Source: an uncultured Bacteroides sp. (GTDB lineage Bacteria > Bacteroidota > Bacteroidia > Bacteroidales > Bacteroidaceae). From it: a DNA stretch of 64,000 nt. Shown here in pieces: positions 10,101 through 18,186 of the stretch. A model generated the notes under the pieces. That model made no database searches. It was not told where the DNA came from and worked only from the letters and a program-made list of their open reading frames with translations. Within the stretch, counting starts at the first letter, position 1; the number at the start of each line of letters is the position of its first letter. Where the stretch lies: NCBI RefSeq assembly GCF_963677715.1, contig NZ_OY782495.1, positions 2,656,001 to 2,720,000 of the forward strand, given 5' to 3'. Position numbers and translations under genes: made by a program.

Positions 10101-11176
10101 AAATACCTTCGGAGAAAGGGCAGCAGATATTCGAACCATTTTATCGAATGCCACAAAAAGATTCTACTGTTTTTGGTGTTGGTATTGGGCTTCCTTTGGC
10201 ACGTTCATTGGCTATACTTCACAAAGGCCGGCTTTACTTAGACATAGAACATCCTGAAAATGCTTTTGTGCTTACTATTCCTTTAAACAAAGAAGAAATA
10301 CATTTGCAGAACGAAATAACAGTTGAACATAATATCGTGGCTCTTGATGAAGAAACCTCTCTGGAAATCGACATGAAGGGATATACTTTGTTGCTGGTAG
10401 AAGATAACGAAACGATGCTAGCCTTTATTTTAGATCGCTTGCAGGAGCTGTTTACGGTGGAAACCGCTTCTAATGGGGGGGAAGCATTAGAAATATTACG
10501 AAGATGCCATATTGATCTGGTTATAAGTGACATAATGATGCCTGTTATGAACGGGTGGGAATTGTGTAAAGAAATTAAGTCGGATATAGATTTATGCCAT
10601 ATCCCGGTTATTTTTCTTACGGCTAAGAACGATCTTGAGAGCAAAATTAATGGTTTGAAGATTGGTGCGGAAGCGTATGTTGAGAAACCATTCTCTTTCA
10701 ATTATCTTAAAACACAGGTTTTGTCATTACTAAGCAACCGACGTAAGGAGCGTGAAGCTTTTGCCAAACGACCTTTCTTTCCTGTCAATAATATGCAGAT
10801 GAATAAAGCGGATGAAGAATTTATGAACAAGGTAATCAGTGTCATTCAGGACAATATTACAGATGATAATTTTAATGTGGAGCACATGGCTGAGATATTA
10901 TGCATGAGCCGTTCTAGCTTATTGAGGAAGATAAAGATCTTATTCAATCTGTCTCCTGTAGATTTTATCCGTCTTATCCGCTTGAAGAAGGCAGCCGAAC
11001 TAATTCAGGAAGGCAAGTATCGTATTGGTGATATCTGTTATATGGTAGGCATCAATTCTTCCTCTTACTTCAGCAAATTATTTTTAAAACAGTTTGGAAT
11101 GACTCCGAAAGACTTCGAAAAGAAACAGCAAACCGTGAATAACAAAGATAAGCGAATCTTTAATGGAGAAATATAA
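7148..11176 (+). CDS. Hybrid two-component system regulator (HTCS)
   Basis: This 1342-residue protein joins sensor kinase and response regulator. A signal peptide (1-21) leads to a periplasmic double beta-propeller with about 13 blade motifs of the WIGT/WFGT type (residues 25-650). A Y_Y_Y domain (655-778) and one membrane helix (about 780-802) follow. The cytoplasmic part has HisKA with VAHEIRTPL (His838), a HATPase, a receiver domain with SDIMMPVMNG (phospho-acceptor Asp1128) and a C-terminal AraC-type helix-turn-helix (about 1230-1330). HTCS proteins bind an oligosaccharide in the periplasm and switch on the neighbouring polysaccharide locus. Its position directly before the GH/susCD operon points to that operon as target. 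Confidence 0.95.
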   Translation: MRKTILILLTLICLSFQNVYGRKNSYYYFTHINGENGLSQSNVKAILQDSYGFMWFGTKNGLNRYDGTSILHLDCDDPATGKGNHNISALYEDKDRNLWIGTDRGVFIYNPANDVFSMITTKSKEGISLDNWVAEILADSAGNIWVLIPDQGVFRFAGKQMSYYPITDKNRFKSESPDCICVSKSGDVWIGTSGVGLFRYNRKKDTFEQYCNYKDGRTLAGKIITSICAQGNNIILAMQEGELLKYNPIENRLTDIPFTNQKNIFLRDVMCFGDELWLGTHNGLFVINEKQNSVVHLEEDLMRPFSLSDRIIYTIYKDHEGGVWLGTMFGGVNYLPNRQMLFEKYVPGSDGQSLSTKRVRGLVEDKEGQIWIGTEDDGVNVLNPKDGKVHQVRYNKSDSNDHLITLCMQRFGDQVYCGLFKHGLDVIQQPGGAIKHYSSEELNIGEGSVYTIFVDRKKQLWIGTGWGLYVAPPGSLNFKKVNETGYDWIFDIMEDKQGRLWFASMGNGVWKRDPATHAFHNYYYEKSNPNSLSSNSVSSIMQDSKGRIWFSTDRGGICRYNEIQDNFTTYSIKNGFPDDVAYKILEDNQHNLWFGTNRGLVKFSPESGNVRVFTTKDGLLGNQFNYKSALKTRDGKFYFGGVDGLIAFTPNTPKVVDFHPPIYITKFSIYNKEVTVHSPGSPLKKSIAHTNEIVLPYDQSNISFDVALLSYSTAEANQYYYRMDPLDNDWIKASNNQNISYAKLPPGEYTFRVKATYSGLNSQLATRSLSIVILPPWWQSIWAYMLYIVWGISLVLCWFFWYKRYKERQMEERQKLFEIEKEKELYESKVGFFTEVAHEIRTPLTLINGPLEAINEMSIQDDKINKNLSVIGQNTKRLLELTSQLLDFQRIDSRKFQAKFESVDITTLLNEIITSFEPTILQKKKKLLLNIPEKEIRAAVDKEALTKILSNLLNNALKYAEKKIFVELEEDDETFTVRVISDGEKIPSEKGQQIFEPFYRMPQKDSTVFGVGIGLPLARSLAILHKGRLYLDIEHPENAFVLTIPLNKEEIHLQNEITVEHNIVALDEETSLEIDMKGYTLLLVEDNETMLAFILDRLQELFTVETASNGGEALEILRRCHIDLVISDIMMPVMNGWELCKEIKSDIDLCHIPVIFLTAKNDLESKINGLKIGAEAYVEKPFSFNYLKTQVLSLLSNRRKEREAFAKRPFFPVNNMQMNKADEEFMNKVISVIQDNITDDNFNVEHMAEILCMSRSSLLRKIKILFNLSPVDFIRLIRLKKAAELIQEGKYRIGDICYMVGINSSSYFSKLFLKQFGMTPKDFEKKQQTVNNKDKRIFNGEI

Positions 11177-11234
11177 ATTGATATATATGATGCATAAAAT
11201 AGAATATTTGCGGATTCTGGGGAAATAAAGGCTC

Positions 11235-11281
11235 TTTTGCATCAAAAATCATATTTTTTGCCACATTTGCATACGAATGCA
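11235..11281 (+). promoter_or_regulatory. Possible operator: phased TTTTGC(AT) half-sites
   Basis: Three similar half-sites precede the predicted -7 box: TTTTGCAT at 11235-11242, TTTTGC at 11256-11261 and TTTGCAT at 11266-11272. Their spacings of about 21 and 10 bases place them on one face of the helix. The last overlaps an inverted repeat TGCAT-acga-ATGCA (11268-11281). This would suit HTCS or AraC-type binding. It is inference from pattern only. Confidence 0.35.
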
Positions 11282-11296
11282 TAGCTAATCAGTATC

Positions 11297-11304
11297 TACT
11301 TTTG
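11297..11304 (+). promoter_or_regulatory. Candidate -7 element of the GH-D/susCD operon
   Basis: TACTTTTG fits TAnnTTTG. No good TTTG element lies at the expected distance upstream, as is common for activator-dependent promoters of sugar loci. Transcription would begin near 11310, inside the left arm of the perfect palindrome that follows. Confidence 0.55.
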
Positions 11305-11305
11305 G

Positions 11306-11346
11306 GCATGTCTATATAAAGAACGGATTTCTTTATATAGACATGC
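11306..11346 (+). repeat. Perfect 18-bp inverted repeat in the 5' leader of the GH-D/susCD operon
   Basis: The left arm (11306-11323, GCATGTCTATATAAAGAA) and right arm (11329-11346) are exact reverse complements around a 5-base loop CGGAT. It starts one base after the candidate -7 box and ends 34 bases before the start codon at 11381. It could be an mRNA 5' stabilising hairpin, an attenuator, a dimer operator, or a terminator for the HTCS gene (the following sequence is T-rich but has no compact T-run). Confidence 0.9.
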
Positions 11347-11380
11347 CTTAAGTTTGTTTTCTATTTAATAATATTATGAA

Positions 11381-13399
11381 ATGAAGAATGATTGGTTAGC
11401 TCTTAGATCTTTTCTTTTCTGTGCTTTTGCTTTGGCCGTTTCTGCCTTATTCGGTTCTAATGTTGGGAAGAAAATGCAGGTCGGCTTATGGAATGTCTCT
11501 TACGATTCTCAGGGAAGAGGCATAGATATTGCAAAAGGATCAAAACTCATTTATGACAATGTGTATGCGTCATATAAATTATCCGGCAAAATAATTAGTA
11601 GCCGTGACTACATAAACCACCAGATTTCCATAAAAAAAGTCAGGGACAATTTTGGTAGTGGCTATTTGTATAAGGTAACATATACAGATAACCGTTTGCC
11701 GAAATTGACGCAATTCTTATATGCATATGCCCAGAGGGATTATGTGTTGACAGAATTTACGTTGGAGGATAAGAACGGCGTTTCTTCCAATTATATGGCT
11801 CCGCTAAATGTAGATAAAATGCCTGCTGTGCTCAATGATAGCAATAATAACCGCGCATTGTTTGTCCCTTTTGATAATGATAAATGGATTCGTTTTCAAT
11901 CCTATCCTCTTACTTTCGAGACTCTGACAAGTTATGAAGTAACGGCAATCTTTAATAATGACGATCGTAATGCATTGATTATAGGTTCCGTGGAGCATGA
12001 TAATTGGAAAACAGCAATTTCAATAGGTAAAGGTAATATATATAATGTGGGACGGTTGGTGTGCTACGGTGGTGCCGCCGATGAGTTGACCCGTGATTCC
12101 AAACCTCACGGTGCTTTAAGTGGAGAGAAAATTAAATCTCCCAAAGTTTTACTGGGCAATTTTGATGACTGGCGCAACGGTATGGAAGAGTATGCGAAGG
12201 CGAATGCAATTATAGCTCCGCCCAGAGCCTGGAACAAAGCTGTTCCTTTTGGTTGGAATAGTTGGGGTGTGCTGCAATTTCATTTGACGTATGCAAAAGC
12301 GATGGAAGTTTCGGACTATTTTAAAAATACCTTGCAGAACAACCATTTTGTAAATGGGGATAATACTGTTTATATCGGTCTTGATTCTGGATGGAATAGT
12401 TTTACGGAAGAGGAACTGAAATCATTTGTGGATAAATGTAGGGCTAATGGGCAGGTAGCGGGCGTTTATTGGACTCCATTTACCGATTGGGGAAAAAATC
12501 CGGAACGTGAAATAAAAGACGCTCCTCAATACAAATACAAGGATGTCTATCTTTACGCCAACGGTAAACCTCAGGAATTGGATGGTGCCTATGCTGTTGA
12601 CCCTACTCATCCGGCCATTGAGGCGATAATGAAGAATACATCGGCTTTGTTCCATCGCGTAGGTTTTAAATATGTAAAAATGGACTTTATGACCCACGGT
12701 TCAATGGAAGCGGATAAATGGTATAATTCAAAAATAACTACAGGCATTCAGGCATATAATTACGGCATGCAGTTGTTGGATAAATATTTTGGTGATATGT
12801 ATATTAATCTATCTATTTCACCCATTTTCCCGGCACATTATGCACAATCAAGAAGAATAGCTTGTGATGCGTGGAACAAAATGAAAGACACCGAGTATAC
12901 TCTGAATGCTCTCTCTTACGGATGGTGGCAAGATTATGTATACCAATTTGATGATGCAGATCACGTTGTGCTGAGAGGTGCCACTGAAGGCGAAAACAGG
13001 GCGCGTATAACATCAAGTGTTATTACAGGCATTTATATTTTGGGCGATGATTTTAGTGCAGCAGGAAATGAGGAAGGAAAAGAAAAGGCAGTGAAGTATC
13101 TTACTAATGCTGACATTAATTCTGTAGCTACCGGTGTGGCTTTTCATCCGGTAGAAGGCAATGGAGAGAAATCGGAAAATCAATTCGTACGCATTGATGA
13201 GGATGGTACTTGCTATTATGCTGTTTTTAATTATTCTAATCAGGAATTATCTCAATCAATATCATTGAAAAGATTGGGACTGAGTGCTCCCGTGGAACAT
13301 AAAGTGAAAGAATTATGGAGTGGAAAATCGTTTACTGTAAACGAACAAATGAAAGTACAGGTCCCACCTTTGGACGTGATGCTATTTAAAATAAAATAA
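11381..13399 (+). CDS. Secreted clan GH-D (alpha-galactosidase-like) glycoside hydrolase
   Basis: The 672-residue product has an N-terminal hydrophobic export signal (about 8-25), a beta-sandwich N-terminal domain (to about 280), a (beta/alpha)8 domain beginning PFGWNSWG (about 288) and a C-terminal beta domain. The clan GH-D pattern is visible: the nucleophile candidate Asp435 in KYVKMDFM and the acid/base candidate Asp496 in RIACDAWNKM. The acid/base segment and lack of a second Trp-rich pocket loop differ from classic GH36, so the specificity (alpha-galactose or another alpha-glycoside) is uncertain. It is the first gene of the operon and lies only 36 bases before susC, so the two are probably co-transcribed. 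Confidence 0.8.
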   Translation: MKNDWLALRSFLFCAFALAVSALFGSNVGKKMQVGLWNVSYDSQGRGIDIAKGSKLIYDNVYASYKLSGKIISSRDYINHQISIKKVRDNFGSGYLYKVTYTDNRLPKLTQFLYAYAQRDYVLTEFTLEDKNGVSSNYMAPLNVDKMPAVLNDSNNNRALFVPFDNDKWIRFQSYPLTFETLTSYEVTAIFNNDDRNALIIGSVEHDNWKTAISIGKGNIYNVGRLVCYGGAADELTRDSKPHGALSGEKIKSPKVLLGNFDDWRNGMEEYAKANAIIAPPRAWNKAVPFGWNSWGVLQFHLTYAKAMEVSDYFKNTLQNNHFVNGDNTVYIGLDSGWNSFTEEELKSFVDKCRANGQVAGVYWTPFTDWGKNPEREIKDAPQYKYKDVYLYANGKPQELDGAYAVDPTHPAIEAIMKNTSALFHRVGFKYVKMDFMTHGSMEADKWYNSKITTGIQAYNYGMQLLDKYFGDMYINLSISPIFPAHYAQSRRIACDAWNKMKDTEYTLNALSYGWWQDYVYQFDDADHVVLRGATEGENRARITSSVITGIYILGDDFSAAGNEEGKEKAVKYLTNADINSVATGVAFHPVEGNGEKSENQFVRIDEDGTCYYAVFNYSNQELSQSISLKRLGLSAPVEHKVKELWSGKSFTVNEQMKVQVPPLDVMLFKIK

Positions 13400-13435
13400 T
13401 CAATATAGACTTTAACATGCTTAAATTAACAAACC

Positions 13436-16400
13436 ATGAAAAGAATTAGGCTAATTCATTTAATTTTAATGATGTTTTGCTGCTGCACTCTATTTGCGCA
13501 AAACATAACGGTTACCGGTAAGGTGACAGATGCTAACGCTGAGCCGATTATCGGCGCAAGTGTATTAGTGGATGGTACAGCTAATGGTACAATTACCGAT
13601 TTTTACGGTAATTTTTCTCTCAAAGCATCGGTAGGAGATATTTTGCAAATCTCTTATATTGGATATGAGACTCTTAAAATGAAAGCTGTTGCAGGGAAAA
13701 CGCTGAATATAGTGATGAAGGAAGCCGCTGAAACATTGGATGAAGTAGTGGTGGTTGGCGCTTCTTTTAAAAAGAGTGATCTGACAGGGGCTGTAGGTAG
13801 TGTAAGTTCAAAGGTGCTTCAAGAGAAACCGGTAACTACTATTAGTCAGGCTATCCAAGGTCGTGTGGCGGGTGTGTTTGTATCTAATGGAGCGCGTCCG
13901 GGAGATGATGCTTCTATTAAAATTCGTGGCGTTAATACCATTAACACTTCAACTGACCCTATTTATGTAGTAGATGGTTTGGTTATGGATAACTTTGCTT
14001 CGGGTTTTAATTCTATTAATTTGAACGATGTTGCTTCTATTGAAATATTAAAAGATGCTTCTGCTACTGCATTGTATGGTTCTAGAGGCTCCAATGGTGT
14101 TGTCTTAATTACGACCAAGAAAGGCAAAAACGGCGAAGGTAAAGTCAGTTACGATGCCTGGTTTGGTGTTCAGGAGTTTGCGGGGGTTCCGAAAACGATG
14201 AATACAAAACAATTATTTGAATTGAGAAAAGAGGCTTATGTAAATGGCTTTAAGGCAACTAACCCTGACGGTGATGTAGACCAGTATGTCAACAATGTGG
14301 TAATGGGCTCTAACACTGTATTTGCGGATTATGAATTTGATGCTTATAAGAACAATGAGAATTATAATTGGCTGAATGAAGTAACCCGTACAGGTTTGCA
14401 ACAGAATCATTCGTTGAGCTTTTCAGGAGGAACTGATAAAGGTTCTTATTATTTGAGTTTAGGTTATTCGGATCAAAAAGGATTGATGGAAAAATCCGGG
14501 CAGAACAAGTATACCGGGCGCATCAATGCCGATCAGCTAATTAAACCATGGTTGAAAGTGGGTACTAACACTTCGTTTACTCGTATTAAAGATCAAATTG
14601 TAGATGACGGTGTTATGAACCGTGCACGCAATGCTAACCCGATGTTGGCTATTGATACGGAAGTACCTACATTGAATTATCAGGGTATATTCGATCAGAA
14701 CAACTTCAATCCGATCCGTTCTTTGCAGTGTGATAATGATCGTATACGTAACAGAGTTCTTTCTGCTAATTATTTGAATATTAATCCTATTGATGGTTTG
14801 AATATCCGCACCTCATTTTCTGTAGACTATGTTACTGAGAATAATTTTAAGTATACCCCAAAGGATATTTACGAATCTATTCGTTACTCTACTGATGGTG
14901 AAGCTTATCAGAGTCGCGATTCTCGTATGACATGGCAATGGGATAACACTATTTCCTATGACACGACTATTGGGAGGCATAAAATTAATGGATTATTGGG
15001 CACTAGTACTACGCGTAACGATCGTAATTATACCACTGTGACGGGACGTGGCTTTGGTACGGATTTGTTTTCATATTATAATATTGGCTCATCCTATAAG
15101 AAAGATCAGAGAGATATAGGATCTGATTTTATAACAGCTACATTGATGTCATATATTGCGCGTGTTAATTATAACTATGCCGGGCGATACTATCTTACGG
15201 CAACAGCTCGTTATGATGGTTCTTCGAAATTTGCAAAAGGTCATCAATGGGGCGTTTTTCCGTCTTTTTCCGGTGCCTGGAATGTTACGGAAGAGGCATT
15301 TATGGAAGATCAACATATTTTCGATCAGTTGAAATTACGTGTTGGTTATGGTATCGTTGGTAATCAAAATATTGATGATTTTGCTTTCCGGAGTCTTTAT
15401 AGCCCTAGCGTGAATAACGGCCAGGTATCGTATGTGTCGAATGGACGCAGAGGGACAGAAGACATTACATGGGAAAAACAAAAGCAGTTTAATATTGGCT
15501 TGGATATGGCTTTTTTGAAAGATCGCTTAAGATTCTCGGCTGACGCTTTCTTTATTAAGAACAAAGACCTGTTAATGAATCACTCATTACCTACTACATC
15601 AGGCTTTAACAACACTTTTGAGAATATTGGTGCAATCGAAAACAAGGGCGTTGAATTCTCTTTAAACGCAAGCATAGTTAAGACAAAAGACATTCAGTGG
15701 AATTTCTCAGCCAACTTGTCTGCCGATAAGAATAAAATAACTCAACTGTATGGTGCAAACGATGTTGTTTACAATATTGATGGTGACCGTAACATTCAAA
15801 AAGAAGGTAATTTATTTCTGGGTAAATCCAGAAATACCATTTACATCTGGAAAACAGGAGGTATTGCTCAGGCTGCCGATTTAGATCGTTTGAGTAAAAT
15901 TAATTTTAACGGCTATAATGTAGGTGCCGGTGATCTATATCCGTTGGATGTTGATGGCAATAAAGTGATTGATGAAAATGATCGTGTGGTGGTTGGTTCT
16001 ACAGACCCTAAATTTTATGGTGGTTTTGCTACTGATTTTTCATGGAAAGGAATCTCTTTGAATGCTGTGTTTAATTATTCTTACGGTGCTAAAAAGCTAA
16101 GCCCTTATTATGAAGGCTTAATAACCAGCGTTGGCAACAGTGCCGCATCAGTTGATTTGCTTAACAGATGGACTCCGGATAATACAAATGCTGAGTTTCC
16201 TCGTGTATTGACAGGCTTTGATTATAACCATTATAGTGCAAGCCAGATGGACTTTAGCGTACAAAAGGCTTCATTTTTAAGGCTCTCTACCTTGACTTTA
16301 GCTTATACATTCCCAACTAATGTTGTAAATAAATTAAAGTTAAGTAATCTTCGTGTATATGCCACAGGATCTAATTTGTTCTGCTTAACCGATTATAATG

Positions 16401-16474
16401 GATATGATCCTGAAACAGGTGATTGGTATCCTCCTACAAAAATGTATGTATTCGGATTAAACGTAAGTTTCTAG
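13436..16474 (+). CDS. SusC-like TonB-dependent outer membrane glycan transporter
   Basis: This 1012-residue protein has a signal peptide (1-21), a carboxypeptidase-regulatory-like domain (about 24-108, VTGKVTDANAEPIIGASVLV), a TonB box (LDEVVVVG), a plug domain with IRGVNTIN and YGSRGSNGVVLITTKKG, and a long beta-barrel ending in an aromatic residue (FGLNVSF). This is the standard SusC architecture. It imports oligosaccharides across the outer membrane with TonB energy, using the SusD partner encoded 43 bases downstream as lid. The substrate cannot be read from the sequence, but the surrounding enzymes suggest an alpha-galactose-containing glycan. Confidence 0.96.
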   Translation: MKRIRLIHLILMMFCCCTLFAQNITVTGKVTDANAEPIIGASVLVDGTANGTITDFYGNFSLKASVGDILQISYIGYETLKMKAVAGKTLNIVMKEAAETLDEVVVVGASFKKSDLTGAVGSVSSKVLQEKPVTTISQAIQGRVAGVFVSNGARPGDDASIKIRGVNTINTSTDPIYVVDGLVMDNFASGFNSINLNDVASIEILKDASATALYGSRGSNGVVLITTKKGKNGEGKVSYDAWFGVQEFAGVPKTMNTKQLFELRKEAYVNGFKATNPDGDVDQYVNNVVMGSNTVFADYEFDAYKNNENYNWLNEVTRTGLQQNHSLSFSGGTDKGSYYLSLGYSDQKGLMEKSGQNKYTGRINADQLIKPWLKVGTNTSFTRIKDQIVDDGVMNRARNANPMLAIDTEVPTLNYQGIFDQNNFNPIRSLQCDNDRIRNRVLSANYLNINPIDGLNIRTSFSVDYVTENNFKYTPKDIYESIRYSTDGEAYQSRDSRMTWQWDNTISYDTTIGRHKINGLLGTSTTRNDRNYTTVTGRGFGTDLFSYYNIGSSYKKDQRDIGSDFITATLMSYIARVNYNYAGRYYLTATARYDGSSKFAKGHQWGVFPSFSGAWNVTEEAFMEDQHIFDQLKLRVGYGIVGNQNIDDFAFRSLYSPSVNNGQVSYVSNGRRGTEDITWEKQKQFNIGLDMAFLKDRLRFSADAFFIKNKDLLMNHSLPTTSGFNNTFENIGAIENKGVEFSLNASIVKTKDIQWNFSANLSADKNKITQLYGANDVVYNIDGDRNIQKEGNLFLGKSRNTIYIWKTGGIAQAADLDRLSKINFNGYNVGAGDLYPLDVDGNKVIDENDRVVVGSTDPKFYGGFATDFSWKGISLNAVFNYSYGAKKLSPYYEGLITSVGNSAASVDLLNRWTPDNTNAEFPRVLTGFDYNHYSASQMDFSVQKASFLRLSTLTLAYTFPTNVVNKLKLSNLRVYATGSNLFCLTDYNGYDPETGDWYPPTKMYVFGLNVSF

Positions 16475-16517
16475 TTTATTCAGCAGAGTTTTATTTAATT
16501 TTATAATGAAGTAAACA

Positions 16518-18092
16518 ATGAGAAGTATGAAAAATAATATAGTATATACAATGGCACTGATCTTTGCGATAAGTGTAACTTCTTGTTCTGATTTCCTGAC
16601 ACAAGAATCTAAGACTGCTTTGACCGAAGAGCAGGTGTTTTCGAAATTGGAAAATGTAGAGCCGTTGGTTCAAGGTTTGTATACTCAGTATCGTGGTTGT
16701 AAAGCAGGCCGTAATGGATTAATGGTCGATTTAGGATCGGATGAAAGCCAACAAGGAAACTATCAACTAATTTCTTCGGGCGGACAAGCCGGTATGGACA
16801 AATATAATGGATTATTAAACGCGACTTCTACACAAGTATCAGCTATTTGGTCGAATCGGTGGCCTGCTGTGACGGCAGCAGCTAAAGCTATTTATGCACT
16901 GGGCTTGACACAGGAGGAACCGGAGAAAGCAAAGCAATTACTGGGGGAAGCCTGTTTTATTCGTGGCATGCTGATGATGGAATTATCTATGTATTGGGGT
17001 GAGATTCCTATTATTGATATGGCGCATACAGCAGAGTTGGGGTTGGGACGCCAGCCGCTAAAAGATGTGTGGGAATATATTATTAATGATTTTCAAACCG
17101 CAGCAAATAATCTTCCTGAACATTGGGATGATCCGAAGCGTGCAACTTCTGGTGCTGCCTGGGCTATGCTTGGTAAGGCATATATGTATGCTCCGGAAGA
17201 AACCGGTTATCGTGATTTTTCGAAAGCGAAAGATTGCTTTGATAAAATGATAAATCGTTATCAATTGGTACCTAAATTTGAAGATTTGTATGCGTATGAT
17301 AAACCTAATTCTGTTGAATCTATTTTTGAACTGCAGTTTAATAATATTTATCCGGATTGTAATTATTGGCAGTTTGATTGTGGATCCAGGGCTGTAGACT
17401 CTTGGTTTAGTCAGGGATGTTCTTTTTCCGGCTATGACTTTTTAGTTCCGACTCCGTTTACTTATTCTACAGCCGAAAATGGTGGCCTCTGGGAAGAGGG
17501 TGATACCCGTAAAGAAGCGAGCCTTCGTTATAACTTTGACTATCACGGAGTGACTCCGGATTTGAGCAAAACACAATGGACCGGAACCACTGACGAACTT
17601 GATCCGCATATTAAAAAGTTTGAAGATCCGCGTACCGATAGCGATAATGGTGATATTGGTAATATGTGGAATTCTGGTAAGAATTTTGCCGTCATTCGTT
17701 TGGGGGATATTATCTTATTGTATGCTGAATGTTTAAACGAACTGGATAAAACACCCGAGGCTGTACAGATGGTAAACGATAAGATACGTACTCGTGCATG
17801 GGGAGGAACTTTGCCCGAGGATAAAAGATGGGATACAGGTATGTCTAAAGATGAATTCCGTGACAAAATAATGAATGAACGTATGCGCGAGCTTTGTTTT
17901 GAAGGCTGGCGTCGTATGGACTTGATTCGTACCGGCAAGTTTGTAAAACTGGTGAAAGAGCGCAATCGTTGGGCGAAGGAATCGGGAACAATTCAGGATT
18001 TCAACATGCGGTATCCGATACCTGATACTGAAATAAAGGGTAATGACGATTTTAGTCCTGAAGATCAGAATCCGGGATATACAGCTGAATAA
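16518..18092 (+). CDS. SusD-like surface glycan-binding lipoprotein
   Basis: The 524-residue product begins with a lipoprotein signal whose lipobox ends at Cys23 (AISVTSCSDFL). It shows the SusD/RagB pattern: N-terminal SusD-like region, TPR-like helices (GAAWAMLGKAYMYAPE) and the C-terminal signature FRDKIMNERMRELCFEG followed by GWRRMDLIRTGKF. SusD proteins cap the SusC barrel and bind the glycan. A second ATG three codons downstream is an equally possible start. A strong hairpin terminator lies 34 bases after the stop, so much of the transcript may end here. Confidence 0.95.
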   Translation: MRSMKNNIVYTMALIFAISVTSCSDFLTQESKTALTEEQVFSKLENVEPLVQGLYTQYRGCKAGRNGLMVDLGSDESQQGNYQLISSGGQAGMDKYNGLLNATSTQVSAIWSNRWPAVTAAAKAIYALGLTQEEPEKAKQLLGEACFIRGMLMMELSMYWGEIPIIDMAHTAELGLGRQPLKDVWEYIINDFQTAANNLPEHWDDPKRATSGAAWAMLGKAYMYAPEETGYRDFSKAKDCFDKMINRYQLVPKFEDLYAYDKPNSVESIFELQFNNIYPDCNYWQFDCGSRAVDSWFSQGCSFSGYDFLVPTPFTYSTAENGGLWEEGDTRKEASLRYNFDYHGVTPDLSKTQWTGTTDELDPHIKKFEDPRTDSDNGDIGNMWNSGKNFAVIRLGDIILLYAECLNELDKTPEAVQMVNDKIRTRAWGGTLPEDKRWDTGMSKDEFRDKIMNERMRELCFEGWRRMDLIRTGKFVKLVKERNRWAKESGTIQDFNMRYPIPDTEIKGNDDFSPEDQNPGYTAE

Positions 18093-18125
18093 ATATTGTT
18101 ATTTTTATCTTATTAATTAAATTAT

Positions 18126-18161
18126 ATCGGGATGAGGTAAAGCTCATCCCGATGCTTTTTT
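18126..18161 (+). terminator. Rho-independent terminator between susD and galM
   Basis: Perfect 11-bp arms ATCGGGATGAG (18126-18136) and CTCATCCCGAT (18143-18153) enclose a 6-base loop and are followed by GC and a run of six T (18156-18161). No clear promoter lies between it and galM at 18187, so partial read-through probably feeds the downstream genes. Confidence 0.85.
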
Positions 18162-18186
18162 GTTTGATTAAGAATGATCTTTAACA

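Noticed and set aside
10234-10701. A 155-codon antisense frame opposite the HTCS receiver domain
   Set aside because: It lies wholly opposite conserved coding sequence with no support of its own.
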